DNA of 64,000 nucleotides. It comes from Streptomyces indicus (GTDB lineage Bacteria > Actinomycetota > Actinomycetes > Streptomycetales > Streptomycetaceae). Of this stretch, positions 28,992 to 38,008 are shown piece after piece. The translations under genes and the position numbers were made by a program. The notes beneath the pieces were generated by a model. It was not told the origin of the DNA. It did not search any database and was given only the letters and a program-made list of their open reading frames with translations. Within the stretch, counting starts at the first letter, position 1. Every line of letters starts with the position of its first letter. The DNA lies in the NCBI RefSeq assembly GCF_900100315.1, contig NZ_FNFF01000008.1:292448-356447 (forward strand). Direction: 5' to 3'.

Positions 28992-29981
28992 TCAGCCGCG
29001 GGGACCGGCCGCTCGGCGAAGCCGATCCGTGATCGCCAGCCCGAGCCCGTCCGGCACAGGAACCGATGCCACGATGACCTCGCACCCATGCCGGTCGAAG
29101 TCACGGAGAAACTCATAAAGCTGCCGCGCGTACCGCGCATGCGAGTCCGGCACCACGATGACGCGCTGCCCGGCACCCGAACCGGCATCACCCGCGAACT
29201 CGGGTGGCACAAGAACACCGACGCGGCACCCCTGCGCTCGCAGGTGCTCGGCCAGGCCAAGCACCTGGCCCGGCTCGACCAGGAGCACCCGAGCCCGCGG
29301 CGCGTAGTGCGACGGAAGCTGCCCCGGAACCCGGACAGCACTCTTCCCCCGCACCGGCACAGAGCCGCCCAGTACCTGCTCAAGATCCTCCCGTGACACG
29401 CCCCCCGGGCGCAGGATCGCCGGCTCACCGGTCAGATCGACGATCGTGGACTCCACACCGACCGCGCACGAGCCGCCGTCTAGCACGTAGTCGACGTCGC
29501 TGCCCAGCCCCTCGCGGACGTGACTGGCCGTCGTGGGACTGACCGAGCCGAACCGGTTGGCCGACGGCGCCGCCACACCACCGCCGAACGCCGTGAGCAG
29601 TGCGAGGGCAACCGGATGGTCCGGCACCCGCAGCGCGACGGTCTCAAGACGACCGGTGACCGCAAGCGGAACACGGCGGGCCCGCCGAAGCACCAGGGTC
29701 ACCGGCCCCGGCCAGAAACGCTCTGCGATGCGACGCGCTGCGTCGGGCACCTCCACAACCCAGTCAGGGAGCTGATGCGCACCACTGAGATGCACGATCA
29801 GCGGGTGCGTCGACGGCCGCCCCTTGACCGCGAAGACACGCTCCACCGCGTCGACGTTCTCCGCGTCCGCGCCGAGCCCGTACACGGTCTCAGTGGGGAA
29901 CGCGACCAGCCCACCCGCGCGCAGGGTGCGAGCAGCACGTTCAACACTGTCAGGCGCGATTTTTAGTTGATCGGACAACAT
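28992..29981 (-). CDS. Sua5/YciO/YrdC family protein (threonylcarbamoyl-AMP synthase type)
   Basis: 329-residue protein. Residues 10-200 form the YrdC domain (VAFPTETVYGLGA, KGRPSTHPLIVH, TSR-type loop GPVTLVLRR) and a C-terminal Sua5 domain follows, so it is the long Sua5 type. The usual reaction makes threonylcarbamoyl-AMP for tRNA t6A. The ATG at 29981 follows GAGGAG. It converges on the MurF-like gene with only 22 bp between stops. Probably an accessory copy beside the chromosomal one. Confidence 0.88.
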   Translation of the reverse strand: MLSDQLKIAPDSVERAARTLRAGGLVAFPTETVYGLGADAENVDAVERVFAVKGRPSTHPLIVHLSGAHQLPDWVVEVPDAARRIAERFWPGPVTLVLRRARRVPLAVTGRLETVALRVPDHPVALALLTAFGGGVAAPSANRFGSVSPTTASHVREGLGSDVDYVLDGGSCAVGVESTIVDLTGEPAILRPGGVSREDLEQVLGGSVPVRGKSAVRVPGQLPSHYAPRARVLLVEPGQVLGLAEHLRAQGCRVGVLVPPEFAGDAGSGAGQRVIVVPDSHARYARQLYEFLRDFDRHGCEVIVASVPVPDGLGLAITDRLRRAAGPRG

Positions 29982-30065
29982 CCGTTCACTCCTCACCACG
30001 ACAGTCTGGCACACCGCCGACCAGCGTGATCACCAGATGCCCGGCCCTGATAACAGGGCTTGACC

Positions 30066-30600
30066 AAGTTCCGTGAGTGTCGGGGTTGTTGGTGATGCCC
30101 AGGATGGCGAGTGCTTGTTCGGGTTCGTGGCGGATGGCGCGGGTGGTCTTGGCGATGTTGTCGGCTCCGAGGATCTTCAGGGGCCGATGGCGAGGTTGCG
30201 GAAGGCGGCCATGGCGCGGGGTGCACTGCCGGCGTGGACGGTGGAGGCGTCCTCGGCGAAGGTGACGTCTCGGATGTAGTGGGAGGAATTCTCGATTCCC
30301 CAGTGCCCGCGGATGGCGGCGGCGAGGTCGGCGGGGCTCATCTGGTGGGTGTCCAGGCTGGTGACGGCGTAGACGCTCTCGCGGCTCTCGGGCTTGCCGG
30401 TGGGCTTGCGGCGGCGGTGGACGCGCAGAGAAGTCGCCCACCCGGAGTGGATGAAGACGTTCTGGGTGACCCGCAAGCTCGCCAGGACCACCGCCATCGG
30501 TGAACTCCGACTTTCCCACCTCCGGGTCGAGCAACGCAAGATCCGGGGATGCGTGCTCGACGTCGTCAGCTAGAAGCCCTCCACGCGCGGACTCCCTGAG
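30066..30600 (-). pseudogene. ISAs1-family transposase fragment
   Basis: The C-terminal part of an ISAs1-type DDE transposase is readable: ESVYAVTSLD, AAAIRGHWGIENSSHYIRDVT, AMAAFRNLAIG and, one frame away, LKILGADNIAKTTRAIRHEP. A frameshift near 30180 breaks it and the N-terminal catalytic region is gone. No terminal inverted repeats were recognised. Confidence 0.75.
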
Positions 30601-30711
30601 CGCCAGCAGAGCCCTGCTTCTCCTTATTGGGTGAGCCATGCGTTAAAGGAAAAGCGGGACCGCTCACCCTCCCGAGTGATCCACCGAGCGGACCCGCGCC
30701 AGAGGCGCCAG

Positions 30712-31638
30712 CTACGAGGCCACCAATCTGAACAAAAGCACTTGACAGGGAATGTCCTTGCGTCCGGTGGTGGCGAAGGTGGTGTCCGTCGCAGGCGTGG
30801 CGCCGGCAGCGTTAAGCAACTCGTCAGCCGGTTCCGGCATTCCGATACCGAGGAACTGGGTGAGGCCCACTTCTGTACGTCCGGGATCGCTGACGTGCTG
30901 TTCGTACGGGATGACCAGGCGGGGACGGCGGGACGGCTCGTCTCCCTCGAAGAGGGCACGGGCGAGCAGCAGGGAGTTCACGACGATCAGCCGCCCCAAA
31001 GCGGTGGCCGGGTCGGGGTCGTCCTGCGGAAGGAGCGGGGCGAAGGCCGTACGCCACCTGGGTGCGCGGGCCGTCGCGGCAACCTGCGCGTAGCGGTCGC
31101 CGTAGCGCCAACGATCCCAGAGCCGGCCGCGGGCGAAAGAGGAAGCGATTCCGATGGGTGCCCGGGTGAGGACGACCGCCGGCGACTCAGGCAGCATCCC
31201 CAGCACGGTGTCCGTGGCGAAGAAGAGATTCGTCTCCTTGACCAGGTGCCGGGGTTGCCCGTGCAGGTCACTGAGTGCGCACAGGAGATGGTGCCAGCCC
31301 AAGCCGCTGAGACCGGTGCCCTGAAGACTCGGCGGCACGCGGTTACCAGGCGACAGCGGGTGTTCGCGGCCCAGCTGCTGACGGAAAGGCTCGTTGTGCT
31401 GCGGCATCGCCCCACGCAACGAGTCGGACAGCCAGTTCGAGCCGACCCTCTCGAAGATGCCGAGGGCGAGCGCTGGCGGCGACGCTGGCCTTCCGTCCCG
31501 CTCGTTGAGGTGGGCGGCCAGGCGCACGACGATGCTACGGATCGTGCCGTCGGGCAGAGCCGCGCTCAACGCGGGGTGCGGCGTCGCGGGCGGTAAGGGT
31601 GCCGCGCCGGGGTCCGTCTGTTCGTGACTTGTTGTCAT
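30712..31638 (-). CDS. Sulfotransferase-like protein
   Basis: 308 residues from the ATG at 31638. Features fit an actinobacterial sulfotransferase-like fold: ALGIFERVGSNWLSDSLRG near the N-terminus resembles the PAPS 5'-phosphosulfate loop, and APIGIASSFARGRLWDRWRYG resembles the 3'-phosphate loop. The first 15 or so residues (MTTSHEQTDPGAAPLPP) do not belong to the fold; they match the start of the unrelated small protein at 57181. The upstream 100 bp match too. Substrate unknown. Confidence 0.65.
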   Translation of the reverse strand: MTTSHEQTDPGAAPLPPATPHPALSAALPDGTIRSIVVRLAAHLNERDGRPASPPALALGIFERVGSNWLSDSLRGAMPQHNEPFRQQLGREHPLSPGNRVPPSLQGTGLSGLGWHHLLCALSDLHGQPRHLVKETNLFFATDTVLGMLPESPAVVLTRAPIGIASSFARGRLWDRWRYGDRYAQVAATARAPRWRTAFAPLLPQDDPDPATALGRLIVVNSLLLARALFEGDEPSRRPRLVIPYEQHVSDPGRTEVGLTQFLGIGMPEPADELLNAAGATPATDTTFATTGRKDIPCQVLLFRLVAS

Positions 31639-31725
31639 GACCCGCAAACGTAGAGCCACTTCGGTCACCCACCCCTGAGGAAAACTCAGGGCTGAGTAAC
31701 GCTCAGGGTCTGCATATGCCTATGA
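31587..31725 (-). repeat. Leader repeat, left copy (promoter, twin operators, first codons)
   Basis: About 139 bp closely matching 57095-57233 in inverted orientation. It carries a GCATATGC element, two inverted repeats (CTGAGTAACGCTCAG at 31692-31706 and CCCTGAG-N5-CTCAGGG at 31673-31691) and a TACGTT-like -10 box seven to eight bases before the ATG. This suggests a leaderless, repressor-controlled promoter. Confidence 0.8.
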
Positions 31726-31741
31726 CGTGAGTCGCTTGACG

Positions 31742-32179
31742 CTACGCAGCGGCCTGGGCTGCCTGGGGGCGGGCACCCAATGTCTGGCCCAGCGCCCGTT
31801 CTACCGAGATCAGGATGACCACCCGTTCAGGGTCCGGGGCTGGCGTACGGCCATATCGCTTTCCGTAACGAGCAACCGCGTCTTCAACCACAGCCTCGTC
31901 GGTGCACACCTCTGCCACGCCTTCAAGCGTGGCCCACCGGCCTCCGTCGACCTGGCACACGGCCACGCGGGCTTCACCCCCACCCGCGAGAATGTTGGCC
32001 ACTTTACGGCTCGATTTGCGGGTGATAACTCGGGCCACTCCAGTGGCGACATCCACCGTCACACCGACTGGCACGACGTGCGGTCGCCCATTGGGCCGCA
32101 GCGTGGTCAATGTGCACAGATGGTACTCGTCCCAAAACTCAAGGTAACTGTCCGGCTGGGTGGATATCGCATTCGACAT
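31742..32179 (-). CDS. PNPOx-fold (pyridoxamine 5'-phosphate oxidase-like) protein
   Basis: 145-residue flavin- or F420-binding split-barrel protein of the actinobacterial PNPOx-like group. Signature segments are LCTLTTLRPNGRPHVVPVGVTVD, TRKSSRKVANI and VCQVDGGRWATLEG. The substrate cannot be predicted. The start MSNAIST was chosen because the domain begins there; the frame stays open upstream. Followed by the leader repeat of the sulfotransferase-like gene. Confidence 0.82.
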   Translation of the reverse strand: MSNAISTQPDSYLEFWDEYHLCTLTTLRPNGRPHVVPVGVTVDVATGVARVITRKSSRKVANILAGGGEARVAVCQVDGGRWATLEGVAEVCTDEAVVEDAVARYGKRYGRTPAPDPERVVILISVERALGQTLGARPQAAQAAA

Positions 32180-32749
32180 GGCTGAAAGCGTAAACGCCTC
32201 AGTTGCCCGAACTGCCCCAGAGTGACCGCCACCACACCCCTCCCGATCAGCCACTTTGTCCATTTCGCGGGCGTTTGCGAGAGTGCCCGTCTCACCTTGA
32301 AGTCTCAGCTTGATAACAGAGTCGCCCATCGAGTCGCAAAGTTGATCCGTTCACGCCAGACCATAAAAACCCAGTTCAGAGCCTCGTACGAGATTGAACA
32401 AGGCTGATTTACATCGCTTTGACCGGTCGAAGTTACCTGCCACATACACGAATCGATCATGCTTTTTAGGCCATGTCTTGTCTGAAGCGTCACGTACTGT
32501 CCAAAGAGGTTCCCGGGAGCTCCACGGGGCGGCCCCGCTCGGGGCGTCAGTGCGTGTTCGCGTACGTGACATCCGAACCGACGGGAAGCCCTGGATGCTT
32601 GGCATCCCTCCCCCTGCAAGGGGGTTTTGTGGGGCGCAGGCGCAGCCGACTGCGGTCGCTTCCGGCGCCGGGAACCGGACGTCATCGACATGGGCGCGGT
32701 GTCGCCCGGCTCGGGGGAGCCATCACCTGCCGGTTGGAGGGATTACTCA
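32180..32749. other. Spacer before the ImmA operon
   Basis: About 570 bp between divergent genes. The one clear element is the hairpin at 32610-32628. No RNA gene or attachment site was recognised, although this is the junction between the decayed metabolic zone and the conjugative region. Confidence 0.5.
32610..32628 (+). terminator. Terminator-like hairpin upstream of the ImmA gene
   Basis: CCCCCT-GCA-AGGGGG followed by GTTTT-like sequence (32610-32628). It lies 120 bp ahead of the ImmA gene in the same orientation, so it may be an attenuator or insulator. Confidence 0.6.
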
Positions 32750-33436
32750 GTGTGGTCGGATAAGAGTGGTCGAGACTCGGCGGAGTCCGAGGTTCCCGCT
32801 CAGGACGGAGTCAACCGCCGTCGCCTTGGGCGCTGGCGTACAGCTACGGCCCGGACGGTGGAGAAGGATCTGCACCGTCTGATTCGGCGGGAGCTGCAAG
32901 ACCTCGGGGTAACTCCCCCGCTCGACGTTCACGACCTTTGCGAGAAGCTGAGCCGGCGGCGCGGGCGCCCGCTGTTTCTGCGTGCAGCTCCGCTGCCCAA
33001 GCCCGGACCCTCGGGCATGTGGGCGGAGTACGACACCTACGACGTGATTCTGTACCAGCAGGAGACGACCGAGCTGCACCAGGATGGGATCATCCTGCAC
33101 GAGGTCGGACACATCCTCGTGGCGGAGAACGAGAAGGCAGCCGAGGACTCCGCCCGTGAGGTGGAGACGGAGACGCCGGACACCGCCCCTGATGAAGACG
33201 CGGCGGCCGTCGACGTGGAGGGGTGGGCCACCCTGCTGCCGGTCTTCGGGACCGAGGCGGTCAAGCGTGTCGCCCAGCGTTGCTCGTACGACGACGGCGA
33301 GGAGTGCTCCGTCGAACTCGTGGCGACGATCATCCTGGAGTGGTCGGCCCTGCTCGCAAACTCCACTCCTCCGGCTGATGATCCCGCCCTGCGCCGGGTC
33401 GAGGCGGCTCTTGGCGACCGGCGAGGATGGCTGTAA
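32750..33436 (+). CDS. ImmA/IrrE family metallopeptidase
   Basis: 228-residue zinc peptidase. The catalytic HEVGH (His117, Glu118, His121) lies in IILHEVGHILV. ImmA/IrrE enzymes usually cut a DNA-binding repressor of a mobile element or stress regulon. The N-terminal 60 residues resemble the DLCEKLSRRRGRPL substrate-binding region common in streptomycete members. The GTG at 32750 was chosen for GGAGG ten bases upstream. The next gene starts 3 bp after its stop. Confidence 0.82.
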   Translation: MWSDKSGRDSAESEVPAQDGVNRRRLGRWRTATARTVEKDLHRLIRRELQDLGVTPPLDVHDLCEKLSRRRGRPLFLRAAPLPKPGPSGMWAEYDTYDVILYQQETTELHQDGIILHEVGHILVAENEKAAEDSAREVETETPDTAPDEDAAAVDVEGWATLLPVFGTEAVKRVAQRCSYDDGEECSVELVATIILEWSALLANSTPPADDPALRRVEAALGDRRGWL

Positions 33437-33439
33437 CTC

Positions 33440-34555
33440 GTGGAACTCCTGCTCCTGGGGCTCCTGGCCGCACTGGTCTGGAAGCTCTACCAGTGGAAGC
33501 GAAGCCCGCATGACGCACCTCTTCGCTCGGTCACCCTCTGCCTGCTCTGCGCTGCGCTCTCATACCCCGTAGCGATGCCCGGCGGCGCGTCCGGAGTCGA
33601 CACCGTCGCAGGCCACGGGACCGCGAAGCTGATCCAGAACGTGCTGTTGCTCCTGACGGTCTACTTCCTCATGTGCTTCTACCTCTACTCCGCCGCTGAC
33701 GAAGAAGCGGGGCGTCGGCGGGCGCGCAGGGAAGCCGTGCTCGTCGGGGTCGTCGCAGTCGCGATCACCGTGGCTGCGGTGTCGGTGCCGCACGAGGTCT
33801 TCGCCGGCAGCTTCAGCACAGCCGACATGACGATTCCCCAGATCGCCTTCTTCTACGGAGGCGCTGGCCTCTACCTCATGTATGCCCTCGGCATGGCGTT
33901 TCGGTGGACTCGCCGATACGCTCGCATGTCCCGGCGCCCGCACTCCACCGGGCTCTGGATGACCGCCGTCGGCCTGGGAGCGATGGCCGTAGCGTGCGCG
34001 ATTCGAGCCGTCATCGTCGCCGTTCGCTCAGCAGACGTGGACGTGCCACATCCCCTTATGGCGGCCGTGGCCTTCCTCTTGGTCGCATCAATCCTGCTGT
34101 TCGCCGCGGGTGTCACCTACTGCGGAGCCCGGGCGCGAATCTCCTCCCTACGACTCTGGCTTCAACACCGGCGTGATCACCGTCGCCTCTCGCCTCTGTG
34201 GGAGTTGTTGGCGGAGGCGTATCCGGACAACGTGCTGAGGCCGGCATCCTCTGCTGCACTGGACCGATGGCGGGCCCGTGGCGTGCACCGGCGCTACCAC
34301 CGCCGCATCGTGGAGTGCCGCGATGGCCTGGTGGACATCAGCCCGTACCTGCTGGACGAGGGTGACGACAGCACAGTCCTCAACGTCGACTCCGCCGAGC
34401 TCGCCGCCCGGCTCCGCCGGGCCTCCGCTCGGATCGAGAAGGGGGTCCCCGCGCCCCGCCGCGCGGTCCCGCTCGCGATGGCGCTGGGGAGCGACCGCGA
34501 GTCGGATGTGAAACAACTGATTGCGGTATCCGACGAACTGCGCGCAGCCGCATGA
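33440..34555 (+). CDS. MAB_1171c/DUF6545-type integral membrane protein
   Basis: 371-residue protein with seven predicted helices in the first 235 residues and a cytoplasmic C-terminal domain of about 135 residues (LWELLAEAYPDNVL, VHRRYHRRIVECRDGLVDISPYL). It matches the actinobacterial group annotated as MAB_1171c-like putative transporter; no activity is proven. It sits in an operon between the ImmA peptidase and an amidohydrolase. Confidence 0.78.
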   Translation: MELLLLGLLAALVWKLYQWKRSPHDAPLRSVTLCLLCAALSYPVAMPGGASGVDTVAGHGTAKLIQNVLLLLTVYFLMCFYLYSAADEEAGRRRARREAVLVGVVAVAITVAAVSVPHEVFAGSFSTADMTIPQIAFFYGGAGLYLMYALGMAFRWTRRYARMSRRPHSTGLWMTAVGLGAMAVACAIRAVIVAVRSADVDVPHPLMAAVAFLLVASILLFAAGVTYCGARARISSLRLWLQHRRDHRRLSPLWELLAEAYPDNVLRPASSAALDRWRARGVHRRYHRRIVECRDGLVDISPYLLDEGDDSTVLNVDSAELAARLRRASARIEKGVPAPRRAVPLAMALGSDRESDVKQLIAVSDELRAAA

Positions 34556-34578
34556 CCTCGCAAGATCAAGGAGTCACG

Positions 34579-35766
34579 ATGCTGATTACCGGTGGACGAG
34601 TGCTCGTCGACTCGGGGGCCTACCTGGAAGACGGTGCCGTTCTCATCGAGGGCGACTCGATCTCTGCCGTCGGGCCGCGCAAGGAGATCGAGGAGCGGGC
34701 CGGGGCCGACGTGCCTCGATTCGAGTTCGGCGGAACCGTGCTGCCGGGGCTCATCGACGCTCACGTTCACCTGGCCTTCGATGGCGGGCCGGACCCGGTG
34801 TCCACCCTCCAGGGCTCGACGGATGAAGCCCTATTCGAGGACATGCGGCGGCGCAGCGAACAGCTCCTGCGCAGTGGCGTTACCACCGTCCGCGATCTCG
34901 GCGACCGCGGCGGACTGGCACTTCGTCTGGCTGCGGAAATCAGCGATCGGCGTACACCAGGACCGAGGATCGTCTCCGCGGGCACCCCGGCCACTACCGT
35001 GGGCGGACACTGCCACTTCCTCGGCGGCGAAGTCTCCGGCGAAACCGAGATCCGCGAGCTCGTACGGCGCAACCTCGCGGCCGGGGCAGGTGTCATCAAG
35101 GCGATGGTCACCGGCGGCGGTCTCACGAAGGACGGCCCCAGGAGCCATCAGTCACAGTTCACGGCGGAGGAACTGGCCGCCCTTGTGGAGGAAGCCCACA
35201 AAGCGGGCGTGCCTGTCGCGGCCCATGCGCACGGTGCCGACGGCATCGCCTCAGCCGTAGAGGCCGGCGTCGACACCATCGAGCACTGCACTTGGATGTC
35301 GAGCGATGGCCTGGACTTCCGGCCCGACGTGGTTCAGCAGATCATCGCGAAGGACATCACCGTCTGCCCGGCCGTAAGCCCGCACTGGCAGATGCTCCCG
35401 CGCTTCTTCGGCGAGGAGCGCGCCAACGCGATGTTCGACCTGGTGCGGCAGATGGCCGACGCCGGAGTCCGCCTGATCGCGGGGACAGATGCAGGCGTGC
35501 AGCGTGCCGGCTTCGACGGGCTTGCTCAGGCCCTGTCGTTCTACTCGCACCTGGGGCTGTCGAACGCCTCGATCATCGACATGGCGACGTCGCAAGCGGC
35601 TGCTGCCCTGGGCCTGGGCGAGATCACGGGGAAGGTCGCTCCCGGCTTCCGAGCGGATCTCCTCCTGGTGGACGGTGACCCGCTCGCGGATCTCTCCGCA
35701 CTGAGCGGAGTCCAAACCGTGTTCGCCTCCGGTCTGCGCCACGAACCGAACAGCACGGGACAGTAA
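34579..35766 (+). CDS. Amidohydrolase family metal-dependent hydrolase
   Basis: 395-residue TIM-barrel hydrolase. The metal site is visible: HVH (His62, His64) in LIDAHVHLAFDGG, the lysine in VIKAMVTGGG, His in AAHAHGADG and in EHCTWMSS, and Asp in AGTDAGV. It resembles imidazolonepropionase- and prolidase-like members that cleave cyclic amides or dipeptides. The ATG at 34579 was chosen for AAGGAG; an ATG at 34552 overlaps the previous stop. A terminator follows. Confidence 0.88.
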   Translation: MLITGGRVLVDSGAYLEDGAVLIEGDSISAVGPRKEIEERAGADVPRFEFGGTVLPGLIDAHVHLAFDGGPDPVSTLQGSTDEALFEDMRRRSEQLLRSGVTTVRDLGDRGGLALRLAAEISDRRTPGPRIVSAGTPATTVGGHCHFLGGEVSGETEIRELVRRNLAAGAGVIKAMVTGGGLTKDGPRSHQSQFTAEELAALVEEAHKAGVPVAAHAHGADGIASAVEAGVDTIEHCTWMSSDGLDFRPDVVQQIIAKDITVCPAVSPHWQMLPRFFGEERANAMFDLVRQMADAGVRLIAGTDAGVQRAGFDGLAQALSFYSHLGLSNASIIDMATSQAAAALGLGEITGKVAPGFRADLLLVDGDPLADLSALSGVQTVFASGLRHEPNSTGQ

Positions 35767-35780
35767 AGAACCTCACCCTG

Positions 35781-35824
35781 GTGCCCCTGTTTCCTGACCC
35801 TCGCGGGTCCGGGGAACAGGGCAC
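35781..35824 (+). terminator. Terminator of the ImmA-DUF6545-amidohydrolase operon
   Basis: A long hairpin with outer arms GTGCCCCTGTTTCC and GGGGAACAGGGCAC and an inner GACC/GGTC stem. Confidence 0.8.
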
Positions 35825-35887
35825 TAGTGCCGCTCAGGAACAATTGGTGATTCAATGCGTATTAGGGCGGCTTGTACCGTAGGCGGC

Positions 35888-36442
35888 ATGTCTGTGGATA
35901 TTCGTGCTGTATTGCGTAAGCAGGAGGATGAGCTGCGGCGCTTTCGCCGGAACCTGTTCTCTACGGAGCCGGCTGATAGCGGCCTGGCCTCTGTACTGCC
36001 CAAAGACGTGCTGGAGCAGTTGCGGGCGGAGGGAAAGACGGTGCCGCATCGCTTCGGACCGGTGCGCTCGGTGACCGACAGGCATGCTGTCCTCACCATC
36101 GTCGGGGACATCACCGACCAGGCCGTACTCCTGGACCGTCCTGGCCGGGAAGGGGCTGTGCTGACACTGTCGGTCGCCGCGCGGCACAAGCAGCTCGGCA
36201 CTCGCCAGGCAGTTGACCCGGGGGAGGCGCGAGCCTGGGTGGAAGCGATCGTGGGCCCCAAGTGGCTGCCGCACTTTTACTCTGCTGGGGCCCTGAGCGG
36301 CTCCACTGCGGGCGAGACCTCGCCGTCGAGGCCGTTGACGACGCAGTACTTCTACCTATTCCTCGGCGCGGACGGTGTCCCGCACGGTGAGCCAGAACAT
36401 CAGCTCGGCGTGCAGTTGACCCCGCTCATCCATACGCCCTGA
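35888..36442 (+). CDS. Hypothetical protein
   Basis: 184 residues, no recognised domain. It has a charged N-terminal helix (IRAVLRKQEDELRRFRRNLF), a beta-rich middle (AVLTIVGDITDQAVLLD) and a C-terminal segment TTQYFYLFLGADG. The start ATG at 35888 gives the compact version. It lies alone between a terminator and the convergent XRE gene. Nine-base direct copies of GGCACTAGT flank it at 35820 and 36479. Confidence 0.5.
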   Translation: MSVDIRAVLRKQEDELRRFRRNLFSTEPADSGLASVLPKDVLEQLRAEGKTVPHRFGPVRSVTDRHAVLTIVGDITDQAVLLDRPGREGAVLTLSVAARHKQLGTRQAVDPGEARAWVEAIVGPKWLPHFYSAGALSGSTAGETSPSRPLTTQYFYLFLGADGVPHGEPEHQLGVQLTPLIHTP

Positions 36443-36482
36443 CGATCACCAGAGTCCAGGGCGAACGTCGCCTGATGCGGCA

Positions 36483-37349
36483 CTAGTTGTTGGTGCTTGG
36501 ACCGGCCTTCTTGTCCAGCTCGCTGGCGAGGTCGTTCAGGATCGAGAGGACATCGGCCGGCAGGCCCTCGGCGCTCATTCCGCGGGCCCGGACTCGGCCC
36601 ACCTTGCCCTGCTTGGCCGCCGACATGAGGCGGAGTCCTTCGTAGACCTGCCGGGCGACGGACTCGTTCGGCTCGAAGTACAGCTTGGAGACGTCGAAGA
36701 AGTTGGCCAGACCTTCGAGGACCACGGGCACCGGTGCGTCGTCTCCACCCGTCCGCAGGGCCTCGATGTCCTCGGCCGATGTGACCTGGGAGCCCGCGTA
36801 GGCGTTCACCGAGTCCGCGATCTCCTGATCCCCCGGAGCGGTTCTGCCCGGGTAGGAGCGCTCCAGCAGGAGAGTGATCTTCTCAGCCAGCGTCTCCGGC
36901 ACCTTCTCGGCCTCGGCGGCGTCCTCGCCAGCCTCTCCGAAAGACCGGTCCTGGGCGCGCTTCAGCTCGTCCTCGGTCACCCCGTATGCAGCCGCCAGGA
37001 GAGGGACGTACCGGTCCTTGAGCCGTCGGACGCCCTGCTCAGCTCCAGCCACCGGCCCATCGCTCTTAGTTCCGATGACCGCCCGCGTCTCGTACCGGTA
37101 GAGGCCGGCGTCGCACCGTAGGTCGGTCAGATCGGGCAAGCCGTCGCGCGGGAACAGGTCGTCCAGATCCCGGTTCAGCACCCTGGCGAGAGCAGGCAAC
37201 TTCTCTTGATCGGGTGTCGTCGCTCCCGACTCCCATCCCGCCACGGTCGAGTCCGCAGCACCGAGGGCGGACGCCACGTCGGCCTGCGAGACGTCGGCGG
37301 CTCGACGTACCGCACGCACACGTTCTCTGTCGAAACGGCGAGCTGGCAT
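36483..37349 (-). CDS. XRE family regulator with long C-terminal region
   Basis: 288-residue repressor-like protein. The HTH is at residues 8-65 (RRAADVSQADVASALGAADSTVAGWESG). A helical middle and a C-terminal segment that includes VLEGLANFFDVSKLYFEPNE, typical of a second XRE-like region in actinobacterial mobile elements, follow. Divergent from the regulation/replication operon and preceded by the palindrome at 37372-37386. It is a good candidate for the element's master repressor and a possible ImmA substrate. Confidence 0.8.
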   Translation of the reverse strand: MPARRFDRERVRAVRRAADVSQADVASALGAADSTVAGWESGATTPDQEKLPALARVLNRDLDDLFPRDGLPDLTDLRCDAGLYRYETRAVIGTKSDGPVAGAEQGVRRLKDRYVPLLAAAYGVTEDELKRAQDRSFGEAGEDAAEAEKVPETLAEKITLLLERSYPGRTAPGDQEIADSVNAYAGSQVTSAEDIEALRTGGDDAPVPVVLEGLANFFDVSKLYFEPNESVARQVYEGLRLMSAAKQGKVGRVRARGMSAEGLPADVLSILNDLASELDKKAGPSTNN

Positions 37350-37693
37350 CGGACCTCGTTTTTTGGGTGACCCGAGGAATCCTCGGACTGTTGACTTTTG
37401 ATGCGAACCAAGATAGCTTCATCTTAGCGAAAAACGAGGGGGTTCGCACCCCTCTCAGCCTTCGCACACCTGCGGTTCCCATCGTGGACCGACTTGGTGG
37501 AGAGGGGCTACCGCGCATCACTCGGGCGCGGTCCCTTCCCTCAAAACGCCATCGGCGTCCGAGAGTTCGCACCTCTCGGACGCCAGACAGCTCGTGATCC
37601 GCGGCCCCGACAAGGGCGCTGGTCACTCGCACGGCCACTCCGTGTCCTTTCGCACGGCACGACGGAGCGGCGTACCACATAAAGGAGTGTCGC
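37350..37693. promoter_or_regulatory. Divergent control region of the element
   Basis: 344 bp between the XRE gene and the replication operon. It has a perfect 15-base inverted repeat CCGAGGA-A-TCCTCGG at 37372-37386, a second dyad AAGAT-N5-ATCTT near 37410, and four TTCGCAC copies (about 37441, 37459, 37564 and 37646). These are likely operators and opposing promoters. Confidence 0.6.
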
Positions 37694-38008
37694 ATGTCCC
37701 CTACTACGGACTGCAACCCGAAGGTGGAGATCCCTTCGGGCCCGGCCGAACGGCTGGCGGCGCAACTGTCGTCCATGCTGCCGGAAGCCGCTGTCGTACA
37801 AGTTCGCCTTCAGGGGCCTCGGACTCTGTGGCCTCACCTCGGGCTGACCGCCGTGAACGCCCGTGGACGGACCCTTCGTATCCCTCGGGCGAAGGCGCTC
37901 ACCATCGCCCGGTGGATCATTCGCTCGTTCCCCCAGGCCGGATGGGCGGCCTCCGGCGGGCATGCCTTCGACCTGCGGACCGCTGAACTGCGCGGGCTGG
38001 AGGCGTGA
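37694..38008 (+). CDS. Hypothetical protein of the element
   Basis: 104 residues, no recognised domain; compact alpha/beta with the segment RTLRIPRAKALTIARWIIRS. The ATG at 37694 follows AAAGGAG. Overlaps the next gene (GTGA). First gene of the operon that runs to the terminator at 43580. Confidence 0.6.
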   Translation: MSPTTDCNPKVEIPSGPAERLAAQLSSMLPEAAVVQVRLQGPRTLWPHLGLTAVNARGRTLRIPRAKALTIARWIIRSFPQAGWAASGGHAFDLRTAELRGLEA

